From: JACMJP01 sp046160675
GTDB lineage: Bacteria; Bacteroidota; Bacteroidia; Chitinophagales; BACL12
Length of the DNA stretch: 19,947 nt
Assembly (NCBI GenBank): GCA_046160675.1
Contig: JBJXHH010000034.1
Span: forward strand, 1-19,947
Direction of reading: 5' to 3'
Shown piece by piece: positions 1 through 7,939 of the stretch. Made by a program: the position numbers and the translations under genes. The notes under the pieces are model-generated. The model worked only from the letters and a program-made list of their open reading frames with translations, was not told where the DNA came from and made no database searches. Position 1 is the stretch's first letter, and each line of letters begins with the position of its first letter.

Positions 1-2076
1 AAAAATACATGTACTGCTATCTCCGACCCAATAGCCATTACTGTGAATACGAATCCGACACCAACTATTTCTGCTGATGGTTCAACAACATTCTGCGATG
101 GCGGAGATGTAACATTAACATCAAGTACTGCGGTTTCTTATCTGTGGAGTGATGGTTCTACTGGTGCTTCAGTTCTTGCTGATGCAAGCGGAAGTTATTC
201 AGTAACCGTTACTGATGCTAACGGATGCTCCGGAACTTCGGGAACAACCACAGTTACTGAAAATGCAAACCCTGTTGCAAGTATTACAGCAGGCGGGCCT
301 ACAACTTTCTGTGAAGGAGGAAGTGTAACACTCACAAGCAACGCAGCTTCATCTTATCTATGGAGTACAGGCGAAACATCAGCTGCTATTTCAGCTGATG
401 CAAGCGGTGACTATACTGTAACTGTTACGGATGCTAACGGCTGCATGGCTACTTCTCCTGCCACAACAGTTACTGTAAATGCAAACCCGGTAGCAAGTAT
501 TTCTGCTGACGGGCCAACTTCTTTCTGCGATGGCGGATCAGTAAACCTGACTGCTTCAGCCGGTTCAAGCTACCTCTGGAGTACAGGTGAAACAACAGCA
601 ACAATAAATGTTTCAGCAAGCGGTGATTATTCATGTACAGTTACCAATGCTGCCGGTTGCAGCGATGAAAGTGATGTTACTACAGTTTCAGTAACTACAT
701 GCGGCTCAGTTTCTATCAGTGCTGACGGACCTACAGAATTCTGCGATGGCGGTTCAGTAATGTTAACTTCAACTGAACCTACAGGGAATGTTTGGAATAC
801 AGGCGAAACAACACAAAGTATAGTTGTTACAACAAGCGGTGATTATTCTTGTGTGAATGGTGTAAACACATCAAATACAATTTCAGTAAATGTGAAACCA
901 AACCCTGATGCTACAATTTCTGCTGATGGCGCTACTGAATTCTGCGAAGGCGGTTCAGTAAACATTAATGCAGTGGCAGGATATGACAGTTATCTTTGGA
1001 GTGATGGTTCTACAGGCTCATCAGTAAACGTATCAGCAAGCGGAAGTTATTCTGTGATGGTTACTGATGATGGTTGTACATCTTCATCTTCAAACATAGA
1101 TGTAACTGTAAACTCAAATCCAACACCAACCATTTCTGCTGACGGCCCGACAACATTCTGCGCCGGTTCAGTGAACTTAAGTGTTGACGGAAGTTACAGT
1201 TCTTATGCATGGAGCACAGGCGAAACTACTGCTTCCATCAATGTATCTTCTTCAGGTTCTTACTCAGTAACAGTAACTGATGCAAACGGATGCTCAGGAA
1301 CTTCAAACACCATTGAAGTAACCGAAGGTTCAGCGCCAACTATTTCTATCAGCACCACCGGTGATGCAGTTCTTTGTTATGAAGGTTCTGTAGAACTTAC
1401 AGCAACAGCATCAGCAGGAAACTTACAGTGGTATAATGACGGTGTTCTTCTTGCCGGGGAAACAGGCACAACATACACAGCAGTTTCTGGCGGAAAATAT
1501 ACCTGCGTTGCTACTGATGGTGGTTGTTCTGCAACATCAAACATGATTAATGTAAAACCTGCCAAGAAGATCATTATGTCTCCTGCAGGACCTTACACAT
1601 TGTGCCCTGGATCTACAACTGTTACATTATCAGTTGCTATGTATCCAACAGCTACCTACCAGTGGTATAAAGGAGCAGTTATGCTTGTTGGTGAAACTGC
1701 AAATACATACACTGCCACAGCAGGAGGAAAATATCATTGCATAGTTACAAAAGACGGGTGCCAGCGCATTACAAAAAATGCCGTGATCACAGAAAGCTGC
1801 CGTACAATGGAAGTTGCAGAAGATAATTTCAGTATTTACCCCAACCCGGCAATGGAATATGCAGTGGTGAAAGTTGCAAGTTCAGAAGACCAGGTGGTTA
1901 TGTTAACTATCAGTGATATATCAGGAAAAGTATTTGTTCAGGATCAGGTTTCTGTTTTACATGGATTAAACTCCATTGAAATAGATACTGAATTGATCCC
2001 TTCCGGTTTTTACACTGTTTCTCTCACAAATGCTGCTAATATAACTTCTGTTCAGAAGTTGGTGATTGAAAAATAG
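1..2076 (+). CDS. Repeat-rich secreted adhesin-like protein with T9SS type A sorting domain (5' end outside window)
   Basis: The frame is open from base 1, so the gene starts upstream; 691 residues are visible. The body is eight complete repeats of about 72 residues plus the tail of a ninth. Each follows the pattern ISADGPTxFCxGGSV, then YLWSTGET, SGxYSVTVTDxxGC and a short linker ending in NPxxxI. The last two repeats carry QWY in place of YLW and look more like plain Ig-like domains. The paired FC and GC cysteines and the beta-strand spacing suggest Ig/PKD-like beta-sandwiches. The C-terminal 83 residues are a type A T9SS sorting domain: SIYPNPAMEY, then ISDISGK, then GFYTVSL and a basic end. 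Inference: an outer-surface or released stalk or adhesin built from stacked domains; any catalytic N-terminal domain would lie outside the window. A strong terminator follows directly. The family call is sure at the level of repeats plus sorting domain; ligand and function are unknown. Confidence 0.9.
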   Translation, partial: KNTCTAISDPIAITVNTNPTPTISADGSTTFCDGGDVTLTSSTAVSYLWSDGSTGASVLADASGSYSVTVTDANGCSGTSGTTTVTENANPVASITAGGPTTFCEGGSVTLTSNAASSYLWSTGETSAAISADASGDYTVTVTDANGCMATSPATTVTVNANPVASISADGPTSFCDGGSVNLTASAGSSYLWSTGETTATINVSASGDYSCTVTNAAGCSDESDVTTVSVTTCGSVSISADGPTEFCDGGSVMLTSTEPTGNVWNTGETTQSIVVTTSGDYSCVNGVNTSNTISVNVKPNPDATISADGATEFCEGGSVNINAVAGYDSYLWSDGSTGSSVNVSASGSYSVMVTDDGCTSSSSNIDVTVNSNPTPTISADGPTTFCAGSVNLSVDGSYSSYAWSTGETTASINVSSSGSYSVTVTDANGCSGTSNTIEVTEGSAPTISISTTGDAVLCYEGSVELTATASAGNLQWYNDGVLLAGETGTTYTAVSGGKYTCVATDGGCSATSNMINVKPAKKIIMSPAGPYTLCPGSTTVTLSVAMYPTATYQWYKGAVMLVGETANTYTATAGGKYHCIVTKDGCQRITKNAVITESCRTMEVAEDNFSIYPNPAMEYAVVKVASSEDQVVMLTISDISGKVFVQDQVSVLHGLNSIEIDTELIPSGFYTVSLTNAANITSVQKLVIEK
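67..1797 (+). repeat. Eight in-frame repeats of about 216 bp coding Ig/PKD-like domains
   Basis: Repeat units begin near 67, 283, 499, 715, 916, 1132, 1348 and 1576, each at the start of an ISADG-like motif. Spacing is 216 bp for most units, 201 bp for the fourth and 228 bp for the seventh. The fourth unit lacks the usual GC cysteine near its end. Units 7 and 8 have diverged to a QWY core. Nucleotide divergence between units is considerable while the protein pattern is kept, so the array looks old and selected rather than freshly expanded. Confidence 0.85.
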
Positions 2077-2096
2077 TATTGTGCTGAGAAAATGTG

Positions 2097-2131
2097 CCTC
2101 TCCCATTCTGCGGGAGAGGTTTTTTATTTTT
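2097..2131 (+). terminator. Rho-independent terminator after the repeat protein
   Basis: An 8-bp perfect stem (CCTCTCCC at 2097-2104, GGGAGAGG at 2112-2119) with a 7-nt loop is followed directly by a T-rich run. It sits 21 bp after the stop codon. Confidence 0.88.
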
Positions 2132-2157
2132 AGAACTCTTAAATATTGATGAGGAAG

Positions 2158-2193
2158 TTTGTAGCCGGGTAATAAAAAATCCCCTTACATTTG
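2158..2193 (+). promoter_or_regulatory. Candidate Bacteroidota promoter for the first paralogue
   Basis: The -7 element TACATTTG at 2186-2193 matches the Bacteroidota consensus TAnnTTTG exactly. A TTTG at 2158-2161 could be the -33 element, but the 24-nt spacing is longer than the usual 19-21. The -7 box overlaps an in-frame TTG at 2191, which argues against that TTG as the start codon and for the ATG at 2209. Confidence 0.45.
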
Positions 2194-2208
2194 ATAAGAA
2201 ATGATACC

Positions 2209-3123
2209 ATGAAAAGTAAGAAGCAACAAATAATTCAATATTCCGCTTTGGCAATCACTTTTATTGCGCTGCATGAGAAAAGCAATGCACAAGTGATCTA
2301 CACAGATATTAACCCGGATGATACTGTTTTAAATGATGTAGCAGGCGGGCTTGCTTATATTGACATGGATAATGACGGAGTAGTGGATTTTGCTTTTTTG
2401 AATAATACTTTTACATACCTCACTATGCCTTACGATTCTTCTATTATAACTTACGAAAGAATCTGGGCTGGACCGGCTATTATGCAAAATTCTATTGCGG
2501 GCATGATGCAGGTAATCACTTTTAGTTCAACGTCAAGTATACGTTATATGCCGGATGCACTGAATTCAGGTGAGTTGATAAATGAAGATATTCCTTTTCA
2601 AAACTGGGGTTTCCAGAGTATGGCCTATAGAACATTTTCATACAGTATATTATTATCTGATCCCGTTACAAGTAGCGGGGGGTTTTGGTTCCCTGAACGG
2701 ATAAGCAAGTATTTAGGTGTGAGTTTTAGAGATGATGCAGATTCATCTCATTTCGGCTGGATCCGCTGTAGTGTACTTGATAGCGGCAGAACTTTAATAC
2801 TGCATGATTATGCTTATGAAGTGCAAGTGAACTATCCTATACTTGCAGGGGACACTATAAGTTATGTAAGTATTGAAGAAGGGGAGAACTCAGAACTTGT
2901 TACTGCTTATACACTTGATAATACATTATATGTTGTTCTGAAAGAAATACAGGAAAATGCTGAAGCCGTTATTTATGATATGCAGGGAAAACGTTGTTAT
3001 AGAAAAGAACTTACCATGCAAACAAATTCTATCCGCCTGAAAGAATTACCCGCAGGTTTGTACATTTTAAATATTCAGTTTAACAATACATCTTTTTCTA
3101 AAAAAATAATTGTTTCGAAATAA
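2209..3123 (+). CDS. Secreted T9SS cargo protein, paralogue A of a tandem pair
   Basis: A 304-residue exported protein of unknown function. Start ATG 2209 was chosen because it gives a normal signal peptide (MKSKKQQ, a hydrophobic core with SALAITFIAL, cleavage near SNAQ) and because a promoter-like box covers the alternative upstream TTG. Early in the mature part is a calcium-loop-like motif, DMDNDGVVDF (DxDxDGxxD type, as in EF-hand or dockerin loops), then conserved blocks around TYERIWAG and GWIRC. The C-terminus resembles a T9SS type A sorting domain: IYDMQGK, then LPAGLYILNIQF and a basic tail, but without the classic YPNP at its start. It is the first copy of a tandem duplication with the next gene, which is also about 305 residues. 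Function is not recognised; a surface or released beta-rich protein is the safe description. Confidence 0.85.
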   Translation: MKSKKQQIIQYSALAITFIALHEKSNAQVIYTDINPDDTVLNDVAGGLAYIDMDNDGVVDFAFLNNTFTYLTMPYDSSIITYERIWAGPAIMQNSIAGMMQVITFSSTSSIRYMPDALNSGELINEDIPFQNWGFQSMAYRTFSYSILLSDPVTSSGGFWFPERISKYLGVSFRDDADSSHFGWIRCSVLDSGRTLILHDYAYEVQVNYPILAGDTISYVSIEEGENSELVTAYTLDNTLYVVLKEIQENAEAVIYDMQGKRCYRKELTMQTNSIRLKELPAGLYILNIQFNNTSFSKKIIVSK

Positions 3124-3150
3124 GTATAAGTTCACTTAAAAGTCAATTGT

Positions 3151-3192
3151 ATGAAAAAATTCATGCTTTGCAAGTATAAAAAATTGACTTAA
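3151..3192 (+). pseudogene. 13-codon stub of the downstream hydrolase gene left by the duplication
   Basis: The stub reads MKKFMLC and then KYKKLT and a stop. Its first seven residues equal those of the gene starting at 4161, and its ATG sits 28 bp after the preceding gene's last base, exactly as the real gene's ATG sits 28 bp after the stop of paralogue B. After the seventh codon the match ends and the sequence becomes the upstream region of paralogue B. This is direct evidence for how the pair arose. It is unlikely to make a useful peptide. Confidence 0.8.
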
Positions 3193-3197
3193 ATTTG
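3167..3197 (+). promoter_or_regulatory. Bacteroidota-type promoter for paralogue B, formed at the duplication junction
   Basis: TTTG at 3167-3170 and TAAATTTG at 3190-3197 are 19 nt apart, a full match to the -33/-7 consensus TTTG and TAnnTTTG. The -7 box comes from the duplicated upstream region. The -33 box lies inside codons 6-7 of the gene stub, so the junction seems to have supplied it. The gene's ATG at 3213 lies 15 bp after the -7 box. Confidence 0.6.
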
Positions 3198-3212
3198 ATA
3201 AGAAATGATGCT

Positions 3213-4133
3213 ATGAAAAATAAAAAGCAACAAGTAGCTCAATACTCTGCTTTGGCACTCATTTTTATTGCGCTGCATGAGAAAAGCAATGCACAAGTGA
3301 TCTATACAGATATTAACCCGGATGATACTGTTTTAAATGATGTAGCAGGCGGGCTTGCTTATATTGACATGGATAATAATGGGAGTATAGACTTCTTTTT
3401 CCTGAACAATACTTTTATATCCACTACTATGCCTTACGATTCTTCTGTCAGAACTTACGAAAGAATTTGGGCAGGGCCGCAGGCCTCTGAGAATTCCATT
3501 GCCGCTTCCCGCTGGAGTTATTACGGGTACACAATATTCATCCGCTATTTCCCTTATGCACTTTCACCGGGTGATACCATACCGGGAAACATGGATTTTC
3601 AAAATTGGGAACTTCAAAGAATGGCTTATAGAACGCTGGCATACAGTATTTTACTTAGCACCCCGGTTACACACGATGGAGGTTTTTGGTTCAGTGATTA
3701 TGGGGATATAACTGACAAATACCTTGGTGTCCGCTTTGCAGATGATGCAGGGTTATACCACTACGGGTGGATACGCTGCGATGTGAAAGATACAGCAAGG
3801 ACGCTTATAATAAAGGACTATGCGTATGAAACAGAACCTGAAAAGCCCATACTTGCAGGAGATACTGTAAGTTATGTACAAATACATGATGATTATGCTG
3901 AAGGCGTAGTTACAGCATATTCATCTGCAAGTACTTTATACATACTATTTCAAACGAAAGCTTCTGATGCAGTTATACTGATTTACGATTTACAGGGAAG
4001 CCTGATAGAAAGAATGTCAGCCACTTCAAATATAAACATGATAGATATGAGTAATTATATTGCCGGGGTTTATCTTGTAAATATTCAATATGATGGAAAT
4101 ACTTTTTTGAAAAAAATATCAACCTTTAAATAA
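3213..4133 (+). CDS. Secreted T9SS cargo protein, paralogue B of a tandem pair
   Basis: A 306-residue protein, co-linear with the preceding gene over its whole length. It has a signal peptide (MKNKKQQ, hydrophobic ALALIFIAL, cleavage near SNAQ), then the block VIYTDINPDDTVLNDVAGGL shared unchanged with its paralogue, and DMDNNGSIDF, in which the Asp-Gly of the calcium-loop-like motif has become Asn-Gly. The middle and C-terminal parts are clearly more diverged. The end keeps the T9SS sorting pattern (IYDLQGS, then IAGVYLVNIQY and a Lys-rich tail), also without YPNP. ATG 3213 is preferred over an in-frame TTG at 3195, which overlaps the -7 promoter box. The stop is 27 bp from the next ATG with no terminator between, so this gene and the hydrolase-like gene are probably co-transcribed. 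Function unknown. Confidence 0.85.
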   Translation: MKNKKQQVAQYSALALIFIALHEKSNAQVIYTDINPDDTVLNDVAGGLAYIDMDNNGSIDFFFLNNTFISTTMPYDSSVRTYERIWAGPQASENSIAASRWSYYGYTIFIRYFPYALSPGDTIPGNMDFQNWELQRMAYRTLAYSILLSTPVTHDGGFWFSDYGDITDKYLGVRFADDAGLYHYGWIRCDVKDTARTLIIKDYAYETEPEKPILAGDTVSYVQIHDDYAEGVVTAYSSASTLYILFQTKASDAVILIYDLQGSLIERMSATSNINMIDMSNYIAGVYLVNIQYDGNTFLKKISTFK

Positions 4134-4160
4134 ATATCAGTTCATATTAAAATCAACTGT

Positions 4161-6671
4161 ATGAAAAAATTCATGTTGTGTTTGTTTTGTTTCTCCCTGT
4201 TAGACAGCGCATATTCACAGGTTTATACAGAGTATGATTCTCTGCATTTTATTGACGGGCTTGACACTATTGATTTTGTGTATATAGACAGCAGTGATGC
4301 CGGCAGCGGATTACGGACGGCATCTTATGTATCAATACAACAGCAGGATCACTATAGCTCCCTGCGGGGTTACGGTGTTGTTAATAACATTATGGTGAGC
4401 CCCGGTTTTAAAACCAAAACAGTGCAGCAAGGCCTGATAGGCTACCACCTGGGCGGCATCTTTGATAAGAATGGTTTGTATAATGATACCTCTTCTTCTC
4501 TTGACCAGTGGGAGTGGGCAAGCGACCTGGCTCCTGATATGGTACGTTTCCCGGCAGGGGCAAACAGCAGGTTCAGCCATCCGTTTCATAAACCAGACGG
4601 AAGCGATGCAATTGGCTACGGGTATGAACTTGCAGAGATCATAAAATATTTTGATGCGACAGATGGGGATTTTGATGATCCCACTGTTGCAGATGCAGAA
4701 GATGACAATAGAAAAGATAGTGTCGCTTCATGGATGGATACATTGCTTTTCGAGACATTCGATACATTCAGAAAAAAATGGATAGTGCAGCAAACCGAAA
4801 CCCACCGCTACCTTGATGATTTTATAAGCATGATACAAAAAATAGAAACCGAGAACCCGGGGCATGTAGTGAACATAATTGTATGCCTCAACATATTAAG
4901 TGAAACCGCAACAGAATGCAAAGCGATGATACAGTATTTGCGCAGTAACCCGGTACATAACTGTACTGTGGCGGGAGTGGAAATGGGCAATGAATGTTAT
5001 TTCGATTTTTTTGATATTGTTATGGGCTTTGAACATTTTGAGGACTACTACCTGTGGCTGAATGGCGGCATACCTGATAGCATGAATACAGGCATATTGC
5101 CTGCTGCCGTAGCTGCTGACCATAATTATATTCACAAGTTGAAGAGCAGCAAAAACTTTGATGTACCAATAGGGCTTGTGGCTGAGAACCTTGACGCCTC
5201 TTATGTGTTCAGGGAAATTGGAGGCTATACCGGCCCGAGGGCTTCAGGCGAATGGAATGCCCAACTGCGCACCCATTACAGTGATTATCTGATGACATTG
5301 GGCAGCGGTTCCGTGCCGAGAAAAAAATTCAACGCTGTAATACTGCATCCATACTATGCTTCCAGTAACTGGGAATCTATACCGTTTGAAAACTTAGATG
5401 TTTCTTATCCATGTATATACCTTGGCGATGCTGATACTACAAATGACAAATGGACCTATGGCATATATGATGAAAGGCTGGGTGGCTCTTTTGACAATAT
5501 TGCCTGGGATTTTCGCAGCCTGTATAATACAGGTTACCAGGAAAGTTATGACCAGCACAATACGGTATTTGAATTCGGCATGAACGGCGACAGCGCCAAA
5601 CAACTGTGGACAACAGAATGGAATATGAAAGCACTTGATTATCCGGAAGACTCAAACCAGCTTCGTATCAACGTTTATACGCAAGGGTTTATACACGGCA
5701 CTCTTGTGTTGGAATGGGCGTTAAAGAATATTAAGCTAAATTACAAATCAGGGTTTAAGAACGGGTTTTTTACGTATGCTTCCATTCAGAATTTTGCAGG
5801 TGCTACCGGAGGCGACCTTTTATTTCCCGCAGATTCCGTAGAACTGGAATACCTAGGTAAGTATATCTCCCCTTACAACCTGAATAGATCAAACCCCGCT
5901 TACAGGAATTATCACATGAAGCGGACAACGTTTTACAGCATGCAATTGTTGAGTGAAATAACCAGGGAAAATTTACTGTACTACCCTACAAATTTTTCTG
6001 CTTTATTAGATAACCCGAATGTGCAACCGACAATGTTCATTGATTCTGCAAGAACACATATGTATTTGTATTATAGCAATGTGAGCGACAAATATCAGAA
6101 ATATGTATTGAACCCGGCGGGCACATATAATATTTATCCGGGAGCAAAACTAAAAGTATCAGATACAGCGACCATCTATTGTGTAGATGCCTCGAAGCCT
6201 TACTCAACAGCAGGCGAAGGATTAAACACCCTGTATACACTGAATGAATGTTACGATGAAGATTACCCGATAGAAATAACTTCGCTTGACACATTGCTGA
6301 ACCAACCCAACTGCTCCGGCACTGTAAGTCCTTTGAATTGCCTGAGTGCGCCGCCTTATTCTTTCGGTTTCTTTAAAATACCCATTGAACCGGATTACTC
6401 AGGAAAAGAATCTTCAACAGCAACTTTGCATGTAGATGTGTACCCTAACCCGGCACATGAAAAAATTTATTTTACTTTCTCAGGCGAGTATGAAGGATCA
6501 ACTATGAGCATTCAAATTTTTGATATTACAGGAAAGATGATTGAAGAAATTATTTCTGACAACTCTTCAATTGCAGAAGTGGTAAGAAATGGAGAGGTTC
6601 CCGGCCTGTATTTGTTTAAAGTTTTACAAGAAGGTAAAACAGTAAGTACTGGTAAGTTTGTTTGGGATTAG
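4161..6671 (+). CDS. Secreted clan GH-A-like glycoside hydrolase candidate with T9SS sorting domain
   Basis: An 836-residue exported protein. A signal peptide (MKKFMLCLFCFSLLDSAYSQ) is cleaved near residue 19-20. Around residues 126-135 DMVRFPAGAN resembles the LRFPGG strand of clan GH-A TIM-barrel enzymes such as GH79, GH51 and GH39. VEMGNEC puts a Glu after Asn at residue 278, the expected acid/base. LWTTEWNM puts a second Glu at residue 486, the expected nucleophile. The gap of about 208 residues between them is wider than in many GH-A members, so an insertion or a different pairing is possible. The last 79 residues are a T9SS type A domain (VYPNPAHEK, then IFDITGK and GLYLFKV). Inference: a cell-surface or released enzyme acting on a polysaccharide, with arabinan, xylan or glycosaminoglycan-type substrates possible. 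Family and substrate are not settled. It follows paralogue B by 27 bp. Confidence 0.8.
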   Translation: MKKFMLCLFCFSLLDSAYSQVYTEYDSLHFIDGLDTIDFVYIDSSDAGSGLRTASYVSIQQQDHYSSLRGYGVVNNIMVSPGFKTKTVQQGLIGYHLGGIFDKNGLYNDTSSSLDQWEWASDLAPDMVRFPAGANSRFSHPFHKPDGSDAIGYGYELAEIIKYFDATDGDFDDPTVADAEDDNRKDSVASWMDTLLFETFDTFRKKWIVQQTETHRYLDDFISMIQKIETENPGHVVNIIVCLNILSETATECKAMIQYLRSNPVHNCTVAGVEMGNECYFDFFDIVMGFEHFEDYYLWLNGGIPDSMNTGILPAAVAADHNYIHKLKSSKNFDVPIGLVAENLDASYVFREIGGYTGPRASGEWNAQLRTHYSDYLMTLGSGSVPRKKFNAVILHPYYASSNWESIPFENLDVSYPCIYLGDADTTNDKWTYGIYDERLGGSFDNIAWDFRSLYNTGYQESYDQHNTVFEFGMNGDSAKQLWTTEWNMKALDYPEDSNQLRINVYTQGFIHGTLVLEWALKNIKLNYKSGFKNGFFTYASIQNFAGATGGDLLFPADSVELEYLGKYISPYNLNRSNPAYRNYHMKRTTFYSMQLLSEITRENLLYYPTNFSALLDNPNVQPTMFIDSARTHMYLYYSNVSDKYQKYVLNPAGTYNIYPGAKLKVSDTATIYCVDASKPYSTAGEGLNTLYTLNECYDEDYPIEITSLDTLLNQPNCSGTVSPLNCLSAPPYSFGFFKIPIEPDYSGKESSTATLHVDVYPNPAHEKIYFTFSGEYEGSTMSIQIFDITGKMIEEIISDNSSIAEVVRNGEVPGLYLFKVLQEGKTVSTGKFVWD

Positions 6672-6721
6672 AAATTGTTTTTTTGTAGCTACATTTACAC
6701 TATTGTGTTTTTCATGGGGAT

Positions 6722-6764
6722 AGCAGGCGGATCGGAGTTCTTCCGTGAAGCCTGCTTTTAATTT
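6722..6764 (+). terminator. Rho-independent terminator after the hydrolase-like gene
   Basis: Stem AGCAGGC (6722-6728) pairs with GCCTGCT (6750-6756) around a 21-nt loop that can fold further, followed by a T-rich stretch. It is 51 bp after the stop codon. Confidence 0.65.
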
Positions 6765-6783
6765 TATATTTTACTTTTAAAAC

Positions 6784-6823
6784 AAATAACACTACCCTGT
6801 AGAAATGCAGGGTAGTGTTATTT
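6784..6823. terminator. Bidirectional terminator between convergent genes
   Basis: A 16-bp perfect stem (6784-6799 with 6808-6823) closes an 8-nt loop (TAGAAATG). The core is ACACTACCCTG with CAGGGTAGTGT. A-rich sequence lies on the left and T-rich on the right, so both strands can end here. It serves the + strand hydrolase-like gene and the - strand gene ending at 6843. Confidence 0.88.
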
Positions 6824-6842
6824 CACTTTAATAATAAAACCT

Positions 6843-7775
6843 TTACACCGCCACCATCACCACATTCACCACCATGGCCTGGCCTTCGGTGATGGTGATG
6901 GGTTTATCCTGGTCAGCAAAACCGGGCGCTGAAAAACGCAGCGTTGCTTCGCCTAATAAAGTAGTAGTAATTTTATAATCACCGTTCTCATCACCATCTG
7001 TTTCCGTATCGCTCTCTACCAGTAACACTGTTAAGCCCTGCACAGGCTGGTTCGTTGCATTGGTTGCTTTGCCTGTTATGTCAGTGGGCCCGCCGGTGGT
7101 TATATACACTACGCCCCATTCCCTTGCATTCTCCCTGCGGCTTTCATCACTCTCTTCATTATAAAATGTTTCCACCTCATCCCACACTTTCTTTATCACT
7201 TTATCCGCTTCATCCTGCAGTCCCTCCACATCTTCCTGCGCATTATCCAGCGCATCTTTCAGGTTGCTTTGCGCACTGAGTAGGTTGGATGCTATGATTC
7301 GTTCAGCATCCAATTCAGAAGTTTTCGGGTTATCCATTTCCGCTCCCCCTGCAGCAATGCGCTGCACATCACCTTCCACAATATTTTGCGCAGCAAGCAT
7401 AATATCCGATTCGCTTACCAGTGGCGGCAATGCTTCACTGGTTACATCCTGCCCGAAAAAAGCCCTGTGTGCTGCAAGATATTTTCCCCTCGTAACACCC
7501 ATGTTGAACACTTGCAGGAAATGGCTCACAAACGTTTTTACCTTCCCGATCGCAACGTCTTTTTGCGGCGTATGCCCATACAATGCCGCCGCCGCCTGTT
7601 GTAGTGCGGTGGACTTTGCTTCATACTGTATGTAAATATTTTCCAGCCTGGTAGTAGTGCTGGCTGTTAAAAAATTCCCGTTCGGGCCCGGGGTGTTCTT
7701 TTTCGTTCTTGCCGCCTGGATGGCAATACGCCTGCCTTTGTTTGTGCGGGTTAGCCGTCTTGATGTGGAACTCAT
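6843..7775 (-). CDS. Helical protein with C-terminal carboxypeptidase-regulatory-like domain, no signal peptide
   Basis: A 310-residue protein. The N-terminus is strongly basic (MSSTSRRLTRTNKGRR and more Lys/Arg to about residue 30) and has no hydrophobic core, so no Sec signal is seen. Residues of about 40-215 are Ala/Gln/Glu-rich and predicted helical, with acidic coiled-coil-like stretches near DNAQEDVEGLQDEADKVIKK. From about residue 230 a carboxypeptidase-regulatory-like (CarboxypepD_reg) beta-sandwich is recognisable: DITGKATNATNQPVQGLTV, a TDGDENGDYKI turn, then FSAPGFADQ. These domains are common in secreted or TonB-linked Bacteroidota proteins, so finding one on an apparently cytoplasmic protein is odd. 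The gene starts with ATG at 7775; no strong promoter was found, only a weak TACTGTTG at 7820-7813. It ends 20 bp from the bidirectional terminator. Function not known. Confidence 0.75.
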   Translation of the reverse strand: MSSTSRRLTRTNKGRRIAIQAARTKKNTPGPNGNFLTASTTTRLENIYIQYEAKSTALQQAAAALYGHTPQKDVAIGKVKTFVSHFLQVFNMGVTRGKYLAAHRAFFGQDVTSEALPPLVSESDIMLAAQNIVEGDVQRIAAGGAEMDNPKTSELDAERIIASNLLSAQSNLKDALDNAQEDVEGLQDEADKVIKKVWDEVETFYNEESDESRRENAREWGVVYITTGGPTDITGKATNATNQPVQGLTVLLVESDTETDGDENGDYKITTTLLGEATLRFSAPGFADQDKPITITEGQAMVVNVVMVAV

Positions 7776-7939
7776 ACTGATGTTTTTAAATGATTGAAAA
7801 TTATATTTTTTACAACAGTATAACGAAGAACTTACAAAAAAATGGATGCAACAATAGTAAAAAATTTGTCATGAAACAATGCAGAAAAGTAGTGTGATGA
7901 TGAAACAGCCATTTTTCATTCAACGTATTGAAAATCAGC

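Larger units (their letters stand above)
2171..4179 (+). repeat. Tandem duplication of a unit of about 1 kb (two copies)
   Basis: The two paralogous genes start 1004 bp apart (ATG 2209 and ATG 3213). The homology runs past the genes on both sides. Upstream of each ATG the sequence ATTTGATAAGAAATGAT is identical, preceded by ATAAAAAAT in both. Downstream of each stop, about 50 bp also match (3121-3170 and 4131-4180), including a copy of the start of the next gene. The junction between copies lies near 3170-3172. Confidence 0.85.

Noticed and set aside
67..1797. CRISPR array, because of regular repeats.
   Set aside because: The repeats are long, degenerate, in frame and coding; there are no short identical repeats with unique spacers.
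2191..2208. TTG start codon for paralogue A (and likewise at 3195 for paralogue B).
   Set aside because: The TTG lies inside the -7 promoter box and adds six residues before a normal signal peptide; the ATG 18 bp downstream is better.
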